Positions 7,901 through 16,265 of a stretch of DNA of 64,000 nucleotides are shown one piece after another. Position numbers and translations under genes: made by a program. The DNA is from Halorubellus sp034808145. Its GTDB lineage: Archaea; Halobacteriota; Halobacteria; Halobacteriales; Natrialbaceae. Numbering within the stretch: position 1 is the first letter of the stretch; every line of letters starts with the position of its first letter. The stretch covers positions 682,001 through 746,000 of the forward strand of contig NZ_JAXHGM010000001.1 of NCBI RefSeq assembly GCF_034808145.1, written 5' to 3'. The notes below the pieces were generated by a model. The model was given only the letters and a program-made list of their open reading frames with translations, ran no database searches and was not told the DNA's origin.

Positions 7901-9699
7901 AGCAGGTCGCCTCGGGTCGGTTCGGCGTGACGTCGACGTACCTCGCGAACGCCGACGAGATACAGATCAAGATGGCCCAGGGCAGCAAGCCCGGCGAGGG
8001 CGGGCATCTGCCGGGCGAGAAGGTCAACGAGATGATCGCGCACGTCCGGAAGTCCACGCCCGGTGTGGGGCTCATCTCGCCGCCGCCGCTGCACGACATC
8101 TACAGCATCGAGGACCTGAAGCAGCTCATCCACGACCTGAAGGCCGCGAGCCCGGAGGCGGACGTCAACGTCAAGCTCGTCTCCGAGGCAGGTATCGGGA
8201 CGGTCGCGGCGGGCGTCGCGAAGGCGAACGCGGACGTCGTCCACATCAGCGGGCACTCCGGTGGCACGGGCGCGAGCCCGAAGACGAGCATCAAGCACGC
8301 CGGCCTGCCGTGGGAGCTCGGCCTCGCCGAGGCCGTCCAGACGCTGCGGCGGACGGACCTCCGGGACCGCATCCGCGTCACCGTCGACGGCGGGATGAAG
8401 ACCGGCCGGGACGTCGCCGTCGCTGCCCTCCTCGGTGGCGAAGAGTACGTGTTCGGGACCGCGAGCCTCGTCTCCTCGGGGTGCGTGATGGCCCGCCAGT
8501 GCCACAAGAACACCTGCCCCGTCGGGGTAGCGACGCAGCGCGAGGACCTCCGGAAGCGGTTCCCTGGCGAGCCCGAGCACGTCATCAACTACATGACGTT
8601 CCTCGCGCAGGAGCTCCGCGAGATCATGGCCGACCTCGGGTTCGAGACGCTCGACGACATGATCGGGCGCGTCGACTGCCTCGAGCAGCGCGACGTCGAT
8701 CACGACCGCGCGAGCGAGCTCGACCTCTCCGGCGTCCTCGCGGAGGTCGGCGACGGCCCGCACACGAAGGTCCGCGAGCAGACCCACGAGGTCGACGCGC
8801 AGCTCGACTGGGACATCCTCGACGAGGCGCGCGAGGCGGTCGAGGACCGCCAGCCCGTCGGCGTCTCGACCGCGATATCGAACACGGACCGCGCGGTCGG
8901 TGCGACGCTCAGCCACGAGGTCACGAGCCGGTACGGCGAAGCCGGACTCCCCGACGGCACGCTCACTGTCGACCTCGAAGGCACCGCCGGGCAGTCCTTC
9001 GGCGCGTTCCTCGCGTCGGGCGTCGCGCTCCATCTGCGCGGCGGCGCGAACGACTACGTCGGCAAGGGCCTCAGTGGCGGCCGCGTCGTCGTCGACACGC
9101 CCGACCGCGCCGGGTTCGAACCGACGGAGAACGTCGTCGCCGGGAACGTCGCGCTCTACGGCGCGACCGACGGCGAGTGCTACGTGAACGGCCGCGCCGG
9201 GGAGCGCTTCGCGGTCCGGAACTCTGGCGCGCACGCGGTCGTCGAGGGCATCGGCGACCACGGCTGCGAGTACATGACCGGCGGCGTCGTCGCCGTCCTC
9301 GGCGACACCGGCGCGAACTTCGCCGCCGGCATGAGCGGCGGGCTCGCGTACGTCCTCGACGAGAGCGCGTTCTTCGAGGGCGTCGAGGAACCCGCGGTCG
9401 CGTTCGAGGACCGCGTCAACGAGGGCATGGTGCACGTCGAGCACGACCTCGACGAGCGCGACGCGACCGTCCTCCGCAGGCTCGTCGAGAACCACCACGC
9501 GTACACGGGGAGCGAGCGCGCCGCCGCACTCCTCGAGAACTGGGAGGCCGCGCTCGCCGCGTTCGCGAAGGTGCTCCCGGACGCGTACGAGAAGGTGCTC
9601 GACGAACGCGAGGGCTTCGACGTCCGCGACAGCCCGCCCGCGAGCGCCACCGCCGAGAGCGCCGGGAGCGCGCAGGGGTACGCGAGCAGCGACGACTGA
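4957..9699 (+). CDS. gltB: Glutamate synthase, large subunit (one-piece GOGAT)
   Basis: This 1580-residue enzyme makes glutamate from glutamine and 2-oxoglutarate for ammonium assimilation. Cys35 (ARANCGVGVV) is the expected N-terminal nucleophile of the class II amidotransferase after removal of a 34-residue acidic propeptide. The amidotransferase domain runs to about residue 430, the central domain covers about 540-800 (KMGISTVESYQGAQVF), and the FMN synthase domain about 900-1230 (SGHSGGTGASP near 1098). Cys1176, Cys1182 and Cys1187 form the 3Fe-4S site, and a GXGXG domain closes the protein. An acidic low-complexity insert sits near 475-510. No gltD small subunit adjoins, so ferredoxin may be the electron donor; this is inference. 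Confidence 0.96.
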   Translation: MTQPHDRFRGTGAADETDSETASGLADPTDARANCGVGVVMDFDAPASHDVVSDGLDLLVNLEHRGTTGAEPDTGDGAGILLRRPDAFFDAVLDADLPDVYAVGSLYLPQDDAAREALQGLVAEELAARGVDVLEWRDVPTDASDLGATAREAEPDVRQVAVAPADGQDADAFDTDLFVARKRIEHRVDGVAEADDAPAFSHPDVSDADAERFYVCSLDRQTLVYKGLLKGEQVRSYYPDLTDDRVRSTFVMVHERFSTNTLGAWHLAHPYRNIIHNGEFNTLRGNVNWMRARETEMAADAFDVADVRPVIDDPEQSDTASIDNTLELLLESGRDLPHALRTLVPEAWRGDDAMTPERRDFYDYHASLVEPWDGPALVAATDGERVGAVLDRNGLRPCRYDVTTDGRLVMASEAGALDVDESEVAERGRLEPGQCFVADPDEGVLTDDEVFDDLTDRKYGEWVADEQVALDDVVAAGRDDAAETDDGASVDDADGTAVAVEDAREVDEDGHGVVDAVDDLRAQQAAFGYTHDEIDNLVEPMSRKGKDPVGSMGDDTPLSVLSDHDRPLSSYFKQLFAQVTNPPLDYIREERVTSLETRLGFQRNLLDETPAHARQLVADSPVLSLSEVDAIRGLDGDAAANGLESVVVDATYDPESATLEDAVEALREDARAAIKDGADVVVLSDRASGPERAAVPSLLATSGVHHHLVRTGARNRAGLVVDSADPRTVHQHATLVGYGADAVCPYLAYETLADLTAGSDGANTARACAAYRDAVEGGLLKIMAKMGISTVESYQGAQVFEAVGLAAEFVDEYFEGTENRTGGIGVDEVGADVAARHRFAFGDDPELERQGEFEHRNGGRRHSWNPETVGSLQRAVRTGDYEEYRNFASATNDTPDDEAPESLRGLLDFDTDSRESIPVADVQPVHEIVERFSTAAMSLGSLSPEAHENNAVAMNRLGGKANTGEGGEPPERFDTEKECNVKQVASGRFGVTSTYLANADEIQIKMAQGSKPGEGGHLPGEKVNEMIAHVRKSTPGVGLISPPPLHDIYSIEDLKQLIHDLKAASPEADVNVKLVSEAGIGTVAAGVAKANADVVHISGHSGGTGASPKTSIKHAGLPWELGLAEAVQTLRRTDLRDRIRVTVDGGMKTGRDVAVAALLGGEEYVFGTASLVSSGCVMARQCHKNTCPVGVATQREDLRKRFPGEPEHVINYMTFLAQELREIMADLGFETLDDMIGRVDCLEQRDVDHDRASELDLSGVLAEVGDGPHTKVREQTHEVDAQLDWDILDEAREAVEDRQPVGVSTAISNTDRAVGATLSHEVTSRYGEAGLPDGTLTVDLEGTAGQSFGAFLASGVALHLRGGANDYVGKGLSGGRVVVDTPDRAGFEPTENVVAGNVALYGATDGECYVNGRAGERFAVRNSGAHAVVEGIGDHGCEYMTGGVVAVLGDTGANFAAGMSGGLAYVLDESAFFEGVEEPAVAFEDRVNEGMVHVEHDLDERDATVLRRLVENHHAYTGSERAAALLENWEAALAAFAKVLPDAYEKVLDEREGFDVRDSPPASATAESAGSAQGYASSDD

Positions 9700-9708
9700 C
9701 CGCCACGG

Positions 9709-9975
9709 TCAGTCCCAGTGGTTGCCGGAGCCGTCGTCGGGCTCACGGGAACCGCGGTGGTCGCGGCCGTCGCGGTTGCCATCGTCGCGGGCGTTTCGAT
9801 TGTCGCGGTCGCGTCGACCGCCACCGAAGGTGTCGCGGCTCGCTCGGTCCTGCGCCTCGTTCCAGGACGTCGTCTGTCTAGGGTCTGGGTCCTCCGCGCT
9901 CACGAACCAGTAGAGCGCGACCGGGAGGACGAGGGCGAACAGCACGAACAGGAACGCGAAGCCGACTGCGGCCAT
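9709..9975 (-). CDS. Small membrane protein with charged tail
   Basis: This 88-residue protein has one N-terminal membrane segment (AFLFVLFALVLPVALYWFV) followed by a polar tail very rich in Arg, Asp, Gly and Asn (for example RRDRDNRNARDD). I do not recognise the family. Its ATG at 9975 directly abuts the stop codon of the upstream zinc-ribbon gene at 9976-9978, so the two are almost certainly cotranscribed. It converges on gltB with only nine bases between their stops. Confidence 0.7.
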   Translation of the reverse strand: MAAVGFAFLFVLFALVLPVALYWFVSAEDPDPRQTTSWNEAQDRASRDTFGGGRRDRDNRNARDDGNRDGRDHRGSREPDDGSGNHWD

Positions 9976-10215
9976 CTACCCGAAGAAGATGTCCGCGATG
10001 TCGCTTCCGCTCCGGCGGTCCGAGCGGTAGAGCTCGGAGTACCCGCAGTTCGCGCACGAGATGACGTCGAAGTTCTTCGACTGGATGTCGAACATCTTCG
10101 AGAGGCCGCCGCCGGTCGTCGAGATGCTGTCCGTGATCGCGTCCTGATGGCCGCACTTCGGGCAGCCGTCGTCGCGACCGTGGCCGGAACGTCCGTCGTC
10201 TATGGAGGGCGACAT
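9976..10215 (-). CDS. DUF2082-type zinc-ribbon protein
   Basis: This 79-residue protein has two CxxC knuckles, CPKCGH near the N-terminus and CANCGY near the C-terminus, flanking the conserved block STTGGGLSKMFDIQSKNFDV. That layout matches the DUF2082 / YpzJ-like predicted nucleic-acid-binding zinc ribbons. The ATG at 10215 was preferred to upstream in-frame starts because the additional 49 residues would run into the divergent SDR promoter. It heads a two-gene unit with the small membrane protein. Its ligand is unknown. Confidence 0.8.
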   Translation of the reverse strand: MSPSIDDGRSGHGRDDGCPKCGHQDAITDSISTTGGGLSKMFDIQSKNFDVISCANCGYSELYRSDRRSGSDIADIFFG

Positions 10216-10324
10216 ATCTGGAACGTGGACGGTCGGCCCTGAGTATCTTTCGCCGCTCGCGAGCGAACGCCGGTGGCGTTCCGCGAACGCCACGCATTTC
10301 TCGCGCCGTCGAGTCGCTACTGGC

Positions 10325-11365
10325 ATGGATAGCGCATTCGTCATCGGTGGGACGCGATTCATCGGGCGACACCTCGTCGCGGAGCTGCTCGCGCACGACT
10401 ACGACGTCACGATATTCAACCGCGGGACCCACGAGAACCCGTTCGCGGACGACGACCGCGTCACGCACGTCGCGGGCGACCGCACGGACGACGCCGACCT
10501 CGCGAGCGCCGCTCGCGAGAGCGACTACGACGCCGTGTTCGACATGGTCGCGTACCAGCCCCGGGAGGTCCGGACCGCGACGCGCGTGTTCGACGACGCC
10601 GACGCGTACGTCTACGTCTCCTCCGGCGCGGCGTACGGCGAGGAGGAGATGCCGAAGCGCGAGGGCGCGCTCCAGGGTCGCGACGAGGCGACGGCGCTCG
10701 AACCGTGCACGGACGAGCAGGCGGTCGACGACAGCGGGGAGACGTACGGCGCCCGGAAGGCCGAGGGTGACCGTGCGCTGTTCGCCGCCGCCGAGGAGCG
10801 CGGCGTGCGCGCGATGTCGGTGCGGCCGTGCATCGTGTACGGCCCCGACGACTACACCGAGCGCCTCGACTTCTGGATCGACCGCGTCGCCGAGCACGAC
10901 CGCGTCGTCGTCCCCGGTGACGGGACGAACGTCTGGCATCGCGCGTACGTCGAGGACGTCGCGAGCGCGCTCCGCGTCGTCGCCGAGGAGGGCACGGCGG
11001 GCGAGGCGTACAACGTCGGCGACCGCCGGCTCGTCACGCTCGAGGAGATGGTCGACGTCATCGCGGACTGCCTCGGCGACGCTGCGGACGCGCCCGACGA
11101 CGCGGGCGACGTGGAGGTCGTGCACGCGAGCGAACGCGAGCTCTCCGTCGCGGACCTCGCCGGCGACGACTACGTGCTCTACCGGGAGTACCCGCACGTC
11201 CTCGACACCGAGAAGCTCGCGGCGCTCGGCTGGGAGGCGACGCCGCTGCGAGAGGCGATGCAGCGGAGCGTCGACGACCATCTGGCGAGCGACCGCGACG
11301 GCAGCGAGTACGACCCCGGCCGCGACGACGAACGCGCGCTACTGGACGTCCTCGACACGCTCTGA
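10325..11365 (+). CDS. NAD-dependent epimerase/dehydratase (extended SDR)
   Basis: This 346-residue protein begins with the dinucleotide-binding fold FVIGGTRFIGRHLVAELL. A strand and loop (VYVSSGAAYGEE) and a YGARKAEGD segment supply the SDR catalytic Tyr and Lys. Regions such as VRPCIVYGPDDYTERLDFW and the C-terminal substrate domain resemble atypical extended SDRs of the CSP41/isoflavone-reductase-like type, so the sugar-nucleotide substrate cannot be named. The start at 10325 excludes 41 nonconserved residues overlapping the divergent zinc-ribbon gene. The neighbours do not indicate a pathway. Confidence 0.85.
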   Translation: MDSAFVIGGTRFIGRHLVAELLAHDYDVTIFNRGTHENPFADDDRVTHVAGDRTDDADLASAARESDYDAVFDMVAYQPREVRTATRVFDDADAYVYVSSGAAYGEEEMPKREGALQGRDEATALEPCTDEQAVDDSGETYGARKAEGDRALFAAAEERGVRAMSVRPCIVYGPDDYTERLDFWIDRVAEHDRVVVPGDGTNVWHRAYVEDVASALRVVAEEGTAGEAYNVGDRRLVTLEEMVDVIADCLGDAADAPDDAGDVEVVHASERELSVADLAGDDYVLYREYPHVLDTEKLAALGWEATPLREAMQRSVDDHLASDRDGSEYDPGRDDERALLDVLDTL

Positions 11366-11463
11366 GACCTCGACGCGTGGAGCCGACCTCTCGCGCTGGT
11401 CCGGTCTTATGGGTCGCCGCTCTCGCGAGGTGGACGGCCAGCGAGTCGGCGGGGCGAGCGAAC

Positions 11464-11472
11464 GATTTTATG
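11464..11472 (+). promoter_or_regulatory. TATA box of the DUF7344/HalOD1 pair
   Basis: GATTTTATG lies 24-32 nt upstream of the ATG at 11496 and supports that start. Confidence 0.6.
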
Positions 11473-11495
11473 CGGATGGCGTGTTACTTACTAGC

Positions 11496-11942
11496 ATGAA
11501 CGACGAGCGCGAGTCCGCGGCCGGCGCGGACGGTGGCGGAGACGTCGACACGTTCGAGGAGCGCGGCGTGTCCCCGGCCGCCATCGAGCTGGACGAGGTC
11601 TATCGGGCGCTCGCCCACCCGCGCCGACGGTACCTCTGCTATACCCTCCAGGAGAACGCCGAGTGGTCGCTCGACGAGCTCGCCACGAAGATCGCGGCGT
11701 GGGAGCACGGCGTCGCGATACCGGACGTCCCCGAGAACGCACGCGAGCAGGTGTACGTCGACCTCTACCACGCGCACGTCCCGAAACTGCGCGAACTCGG
11801 CGTCGTCGAGTTCGACGAGTCCACGGAGACCATCGAAGCCGCCGAGACCGCCACGCAGGTGCTTCGCGCACTCGAAGGGATGGGTGCGTCGCTCGATTCG
11901 AGCCAGGAGACCCACGCCCGGGAGGTCGGAGACGGGGTGTGA
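11496..11942 (+). CDS. DUF7344-like winged-helix protein
   Basis: This 148-residue protein carries the haloarchaeal winged-helix pattern ELDEVYRALAHPRRRYLCY ... WSLDELATKIAAWE ... VPKLRELGVVEFD. That pattern is typical of DUF7344 (ArsR/MarR-like) transcription factors that lack a ligand domain. The first 30 residues are acidic and disordered. Its stop overlaps the start of the next gene in a TGATG, so the two proteins are translationally coupled. The target is unknown; autoregulation is possible but there is no clear dyad at the promoter. Confidence 0.82.
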   Translation: MNDERESAAGADGGGDVDTFEERGVSPAAIELDEVYRALAHPRRRYLCYTLQENAEWSLDELATKIAAWEHGVAIPDVPENAREQVYVDLYHAHVPKLRELGVVEFDESTETIEAAETATQVLRALEGMGASLDSSQETHAREVGDGV

Positions 11943-12328
11943 TGACCGAAGAGTCCGACGGGGACCGGTTCGACCGGGACGACGCGACCACCGCCGGCAG
12001 CGACGGCACTTCCGGGAGCGACGCCACTCCCACCAGCGACACCTGGACGCAGGTCGCGCAGCGCCACTACGAACCCGACGGCGACCGCTTCGCGTACGTC
12101 GTCGTGAGCGCCATCGCGGACGCACGCGACGTCGCTGTCCGGGACGTCCGGTCGCCGCCGCTCTACGACGTCGTCGACGCGACCGGACTCGAGACGGCGC
12201 TGTTCGCGCCCGACGGCACCGAACCAGGGGACTCGAACACCGGCACGGTCGTGTTCCGGTACGCGGAGCTCCGCGTCACCGTCCAGAGCGACGGCTGGGT
12301 GCGCGTCGACGGACCGGCAGACGCGTAA
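11942..12328 (+). CDS. HalOD1 output-domain protein
   Basis: This 128-residue protein has an acidic, Ser/Thr-rich first third. A HalOD1 domain follows at about residues 37-125: VVVSAIADARDV, then PPLYDVVDATGLETALF and VVFRYAELRVTVQSDGWVRV. HalOD1 occurs in haloarchaea as a stand-alone domain or as the output module of response regulators; its activity is unknown. The ATG shares one base with the stop of the winged-helix gene. The coupling suggests the two work as one regulatory module. Confidence 0.82.
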   Translation: MTEESDGDRFDRDDATTAGSDGTSGSDATPTSDTWTQVAQRHYEPDGDRFAYVVVSAIADARDVAVRDVRSPPLYDVVDATGLETALFAPDGTEPGDSNTGTVVFRYAELRVTVQSDGWVRVDGPADA

Positions 12329-12365
12329 CGAGACGGGCACGGGGCGTCTCGACCGCCGAGCGCGC

Positions 12366-12713
12366 CTAGTCGTCGCCGTCGTCGCTGGCGTCACTGTCGT
12401 CGCCGTCGTCGCGGTCGACGCGACACGACCCGCCGGCGCCGACGTTCCCGCTGTGACGGGCCGCCGTCGCACGCAGGTCCGCCGCGACGCGCTCGTGGTG
12501 ATGCTCGCAGGACGCGACCGCGCAGCCGACCGCGTCGGCGTCCTCGCTCCCGACGGGCACCTCGTGGACGGTCGCCCGCATCGCGCACGCCGAGTCGATG
12601 TCCGCGACGGCGTCGACGTCCGCACCGACAGCGAACCCGACCTCGTACGCGACCGCCGGCTCGTGCCCGCACTCGGGCGCGGTCGCCGCGTCGTCGCTCG
12701 AAGCGTCCGGCAT
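12366..12713 (-). CDS. Cys/His-containing acidic protein, third gene of the permease operon
   Basis: I do not recognise this protein of about 115 residues. It contains scattered Cys and His (ECGHEP, DSACAMR, GCAVASCEHHHERVA) that could bind a metal, and it ends in an Asp-rich tail. The ATG at 12713 is used here; a GTG at 12719 would overlap the trkA-like stop as GTGA and is equally possible. It is the last gene of a minus-strand unit with the TrkA-like protein and the amino-acid permease, so a role tied to transport or its sensing is a reasonable guess. Confidence 0.6.
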   Translation of the reverse strand: MPDASSDDAATAPECGHEPAVAYEVGFAVGADVDAVADIDSACAMRATVHEVPVGSEDADAVGCAVASCEHHHERVAADLRATAARHSGNVGAGGSCRVDRDDGDDSDASDDGDD

Positions 12714-12715
12714 CG

Positions 12716-13369
12716 TCACCCCCTGAAGAGGTTCATCACTTCGTCGGCGACCGGTCCCTCGACGGCGACGACGTACGTGTGCCCGGCCTGGAGGACGGTG
12801 TCGGCGCTCGCGACCGCGTCGCCGTTCTCGTCGCTCACGACGAGACTCCCGTGCGGCAGCGACACGTCCGACAGCGCCCGCCCCGCGACCGGTGCGCCCT
12901 CCGCGACGCGCAACTCGTACACCTCCAGGTCGCCCGACAACCCCGTGAGCGCGCCGAAGTCCTCCTCGATGGCGGTGACCGCGACGCGCCCGCCGGCGCG
13001 CTCAGGGAACACCACCCGGTCCGCGTACGGCGCGAACTCCTCCGTCTCCGGGTACGTCGACCGGAGTATCGTCCGCGTCGACGGATCGATGCGCTTCGCG
13101 GTCGTACACACCGCGACGTTCGTCCCCATCGTGTCCGTGAGCGACGCGACGACGTCCGCGCTCTCGACGTCCGCCTGCGCGAGCACGCTCGGTCGCGTCG
13201 CGTCGCCCTCGATCGCCGTCGCCACGTACGCCGCCTCGAGCTCCGCGAGCTGTTCGGAGTCTCGCTCCACCACGACGAGGTCGTGCCCGTGGTCGGCGAG
13301 CTGCTCGATAGCGCGGAGCGCGACCGGGCCGCTCCCCACGACCACCACGCGTAGCGATCCGTTCGTCAT
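12716..13369 (-). CDS. TrkA-N/TrkA-C regulatory protein
   Basis: This 217-residue protein begins with a Rossmann NAD-binding TrkA-N (RCK) domain, VVVVGSGPVALRAIEQL with ERDSEQL closing the nucleotide pocket. A TrkA-C domain follows (EVYELRVAEGAPVAGRALSDV ... VVAVEG). Such proteins gate K+ channels and transporters. Here the ATG overlaps the stop of the amino-acid permease gene by four bases (ATGA). It is therefore more likely to regulate that permease than a Trk potassium system, since no trkH is present. Confidence 0.88.
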   Translation of the reverse strand: MTNGSLRVVVVGSGPVALRAIEQLADHGHDLVVVERDSEQLAELEAAYVATAIEGDATRPSVLAQADVESADVVASLTDTMGTNVAVCTTAKRIDPSTRTILRSTYPETEEFAPYADRVVFPERAGGRVAVTAIEEDFGALTGLSGDLEVYELRVAEGAPVAGRALSDVSLPHGSLVVSDENGDAVASADTVLQAGHTYVVAVEGPVADEVMNLFRG

Positions 13370-15015
13370 CGTTCACCCCTCGACCCGCCATCGCCTTCAC
13401 GTTCCGGGTCGGTTCCCGTCCCGTCGGAACCGAGGGACACCTCGGTGTCGACGTCCTCGTAGCCGGCGGCGTCCCGCGTCGCGAGTTCCGCGTCGGCGTC
13501 GACGTGATCGAGCGACCGGTGCGCGGTCGCCTCGCCCGACGTGGTCGCGTCGACCGCCGCCCCGTCGACGGCACTCGCGGCGTCCGCGCCACCCCCCGCG
13601 CCGGCAGTCCCGGCCACGTCGACGTCGATACCTTCGCTCGCGCCACCAGCCGGTTCGCGCCGCAGCCCGAGACGACCGAGCGCGACGTACGCGATGCCAC
13701 CGAGGACGAGCCACCCGAACGCGAGCCCCGCCGTCGCGACGTTCGCCGTGACGAGGTAGTACCCGAGGACGAGGTTCCCGACGATGCCCGCGACCGCCGG
13801 AGCCGGATAGAATGGCATCTCGTAGGGCCGACGCATGTCCGGGCGTTCCCGACGGAGCTTGATGACGCTCGCGTTCACGACGACGAACGACAGCAGGAAG
13901 AACAGGCTCGAGAGCGACCCGACCTGCCGGATCGGGACGAACGTGACGGAGACGAGCATCACGGCCGCGCTCGCCACCACCGCGATAAGCGGCGTCCCGA
14001 AGCGATGATGGATGCGGCCGATCTGCGCGGGCAACAACCGGTCGCGCCCCATCGCGAACGCCACCCTGCTCGAGGCGAGCACGACCGCGTTCAGCGCCGA
14101 AACCGTCGAGAACACCGCACCGAACGCGACGACGGACGCGCCGTTCTGCAGTATCGGGATGGCCGCCGGCATGAAGCCCTTCGCCGCCTCCGCGATGCCG
14201 CGTTCCCCGGCGCTCGCGAGCCCGCCAGCGCCGAGCGTCCCGATGGCGACGAGGACGACGACGAGGTAGATGACGATCGTCGCGGCGAGCGACAGGAAGA
14301 TCGCTCGCGGGATGTTCTTCCGCGGGTTCTCCACCTCCTCGGTGACGGTCGCGATGAGGTCGTACCCCTCGAACGCGATGAACGTCAACCCCATCGCGGG
14401 CAGTATCGCGTTCACCGTCCCGTTCGTGAAGAACGGCTCGAACTCCGAGAGGTCGACCGCGTTCGCGCCGTACGCGGAGAACACGACGAGGATGACGATC
14501 TTGACGATCGTCACGACGGTCTCCGCACCGCCGCTGGCGGCGGTCGACACCGCGTTCAGGACGACGAGCCCGCCGACGAGACAGATCGCGTAGAGGACCT
14601 TCCAGGTCACCGGGCCGAGCAACGCACCCGACGGCAGGCCCTCCCAGTAGAAGTGCACGAACTCGAGGAAGTTCCCTGCGAACCCGAGCGCGTACAGCGC
14701 CCCGGCGATCATGTACGCGAACCAGAGCATCCACCCCATCTGGAACGCGACCGAGTCCCTGAACACCTCCTCGACGAACGCGTACCCGCCGCCGCTCTTC
14801 GGGATTGCGGACGCGAGCTCGGCGTACGAGAGCGCGGTGAACGACGTCACGACGCCGTTCAGTCCGAACACGAGGATGGCGGCCGGCCCCGCGATGTCCG
14901 CCGCCAGTCCCGTGAGGACGAAGATACCGGCACCGATCATCGCACCCATCCCGACCATCGTCGCGTCGAGCAACCCGAGGCTCGCCGACGGCGACCGCCC
15001 CTCGTGCTGTGCCAT
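13366..15015 (-). CDS. APC-family amino-acid permease
   Basis: This 549-residue membrane protein has about 12 predicted helices. It carries the APC signature GAMIGAGIFVLTG in helix 1 and SYAELASAIPKSGGGYAFVE shortly after, like cationic amino-acid transporters of the CAT/YdgF type. The C-terminal 120 residues are acidic and low in complexity (Ala, Asp, Gly) and should be cytoplasmic. The ATG at 15015 lies about 28 nt downstream of a CTTAAG TATA box at 15043-15048. Gene order permease-TrkA-Cys-rich protein, with four-base overlaps, indicates one transcript. The transported amino acid is unknown. Confidence 0.9.
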   Translation of the reverse strand: MAQHEGRSPSASLGLLDATMVGMGAMIGAGIFVLTGLAADIAGPAAILVFGLNGVVTSFTALSYAELASAIPKSGGGYAFVEEVFRDSVAFQMGWMLWFAYMIAGALYALGFAGNFLEFVHFYWEGLPSGALLGPVTWKVLYAICLVGGLVVLNAVSTAASGGAETVVTIVKIVILVVFSAYGANAVDLSEFEPFFTNGTVNAILPAMGLTFIAFEGYDLIATVTEEVENPRKNIPRAIFLSLAATIVIYLVVVLVAIGTLGAGGLASAGERGIAEAAKGFMPAAIPILQNGASVVAFGAVFSTVSALNAVVLASSRVAFAMGRDRLLPAQIGRIHHRFGTPLIAVVASAAVMLVSVTFVPIRQVGSLSSLFFLLSFVVVNASVIKLRRERPDMRRPYEMPFYPAPAVAGIVGNLVLGYYLVTANVATAGLAFGWLVLGGIAYVALGRLGLRREPAGGASEGIDVDVAGTAGAGGGADAASAVDGAAVDATTSGEATAHRSLDHVDADAELATRDAAGYEDVDTEVSLGSDGTGTDPEREGDGGSRGER

Positions 15016-15042
15016 TCGTCTCCCGCGTACAGCGGCCCGGTG

Positions 15043-15048
15043 CTTAAG
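15043..15048 (-). promoter_or_regulatory. TATA box of the permease operon
   Basis: CTTAAG (within GCTTAAGC) lies 28-33 nt upstream of the permease ATG at 15015. The divergent egsA promoter must lie in the same gap. Confidence 0.55.
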
Positions 15049-15155
15049 CGCTGGTCCCGAACCCACTGCATGAGAAATCATGCTCTCGGATGGCCGACCG
15101 CCGCGTAGCGCATCGAGGCGAAAGGTTTCTCCGGGCTAGGGGCGACGATGCGGGT

Positions 15156-16214
15156 ATGTTCGACAAGTCGTCGTGGATTCGACTGCCGCGGAACGTCGTC
15201 ATCGGTCACGACGTGCTCTCGCGGACCGTCGAGGTGGTCGAGGACATCCACCTGTCCGGCCGACCGCTCATCGTCACGAGCCCGACGCCGCGCGAGGTCG
15301 CCGCGGCACCCATCGTCGCGCAGTACGAGGAACGCGGCATCGACCCGGAGGTCGTCACCGTGGAGAAAGCGCGCTTCGAGACCGTCGAGGCGGTCGCCGA
15401 GGCCGCGGGGAACGACGACATCGGCTACGTGGTCGGCGTCGGTGGCGGGAAGCCCATCGACATCGCGAAGATGGCGAGCGACCACTGCGACAAGGGCTTC
15501 GTGAGCGTGCCGACCGCGGCGAGTCACGACGGCATCGTCTCCGGGCGGTCCTCGATCCCGGAGGGCGACACGCGGCACTCGGTCGCCGCCGACCCGCCGC
15601 TCGCGGTCGTCGCCGACACGGGCGTGCTCGCGGACGCGCCGTGGGAGCTGACGACCGCCGGCTGCGCGGACATCATCTCGAACTACACCGCCGTGATGGA
15701 CTGGCGGCTCGCGAACCGCCTCCAGGACGTCCAGTACAGCGAGTACGCCGCGGCGCTCAGCGAGATGACCGCGGAAATCCTCGTCGACAACGCGAGCATG
15801 GTCCGGCCCGGGCTCGAGGAGTCCGCGTGGGTCGTCACGAAGGCGCTCATGTCGTCGGGCGTGGCGATGAGCATCGCGGGGTCGTCGCGGCCCGCGTCGG
15901 GCGCCGAGCACCTGTTCAGTCACCAGCTCGACCGGCTCGCGCCGAACGCCGCGCTCCACGGCCACCAGGTCGGCGTCGGCTCGATCATGACCGCGTACCT
16001 CCACGGCGGCGACCGCGGCATCTGGCGGGACATCCGGGACGCGCTCGCCGCCATCGACGCGCCGACGACCGCCGACGAACTCGACATCGACCCCGCGGTC
16101 GTCATCGAGTCGCTCACGACGTGTCACGCCATCCGCGACCGATACACCATCCTCGGCGACGGGATGAACGAGGAGGCGGCACGCGAGGTCGCCCGGAAGA
16201 CCGGCGTCATCTGA
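15156..16214 (+). CDS. egsA: sn-Glycerol-1-phosphate dehydrogenase
   Basis: This 352-residue enzyme reduces dihydroxyacetone phosphate to sn-glycerol-1-phosphate, the backbone of archaeal ether lipids. Diagnostic blocks are GVGGGKPIDIAKMAS (nucleotide binding, near residue 94), PTAASHDGIVSGRSS and the metal-binding region GAEHLFSHQLD ... ALHGHQVGVG. Length matches the archaeal family. The ATG at 15156 follows a weak TATA-like AAGGTTTC. The gene is divergent from the amino-acid permease and stands alone. It should be essential. Confidence 0.95.
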   Translation: MFDKSSWIRLPRNVVIGHDVLSRTVEVVEDIHLSGRPLIVTSPTPREVAAAPIVAQYEERGIDPEVVTVEKARFETVEAVAEAAGNDDIGYVVGVGGGKPIDIAKMASDHCDKGFVSVPTAASHDGIVSGRSSIPEGDTRHSVAADPPLAVVADTGVLADAPWELTTAGCADIISNYTAVMDWRLANRLQDVQYSEYAAALSEMTAEILVDNASMVRPGLEESAWVVTKALMSSGVAMSIAGSSRPASGAEHLFSHQLDRLAPNAALHGHQVGVGSIMTAYLHGGDRGIWRDIRDALAAIDAPTTADELDIDPAVVIESLTTCHAIRDRYTILGDGMNEEAAREVARKTGVI

Positions 16215-16265
16215 CGCGGCCGCACCCCGCACCCCTCCGCCGGGAGTCCGCGGGCGTCTCGACGA

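Noticed and set aside
4897..9498. 1533-codon open frame on the minus strand opposite gltB
   Set aside because: It is exactly antisense to glutamate synthase, has no recognisable domain, and its composition (Val, Arg, Asp, Leu) is what reverse reading of GC-rich haloarchaeal codons gives.
12453..13751. Long plus-strand frame antisense to the Cys-rich and TrkA-like genes
   Set aside because: No domain; overlaps three minus-strand genes with clear motifs or coupling.
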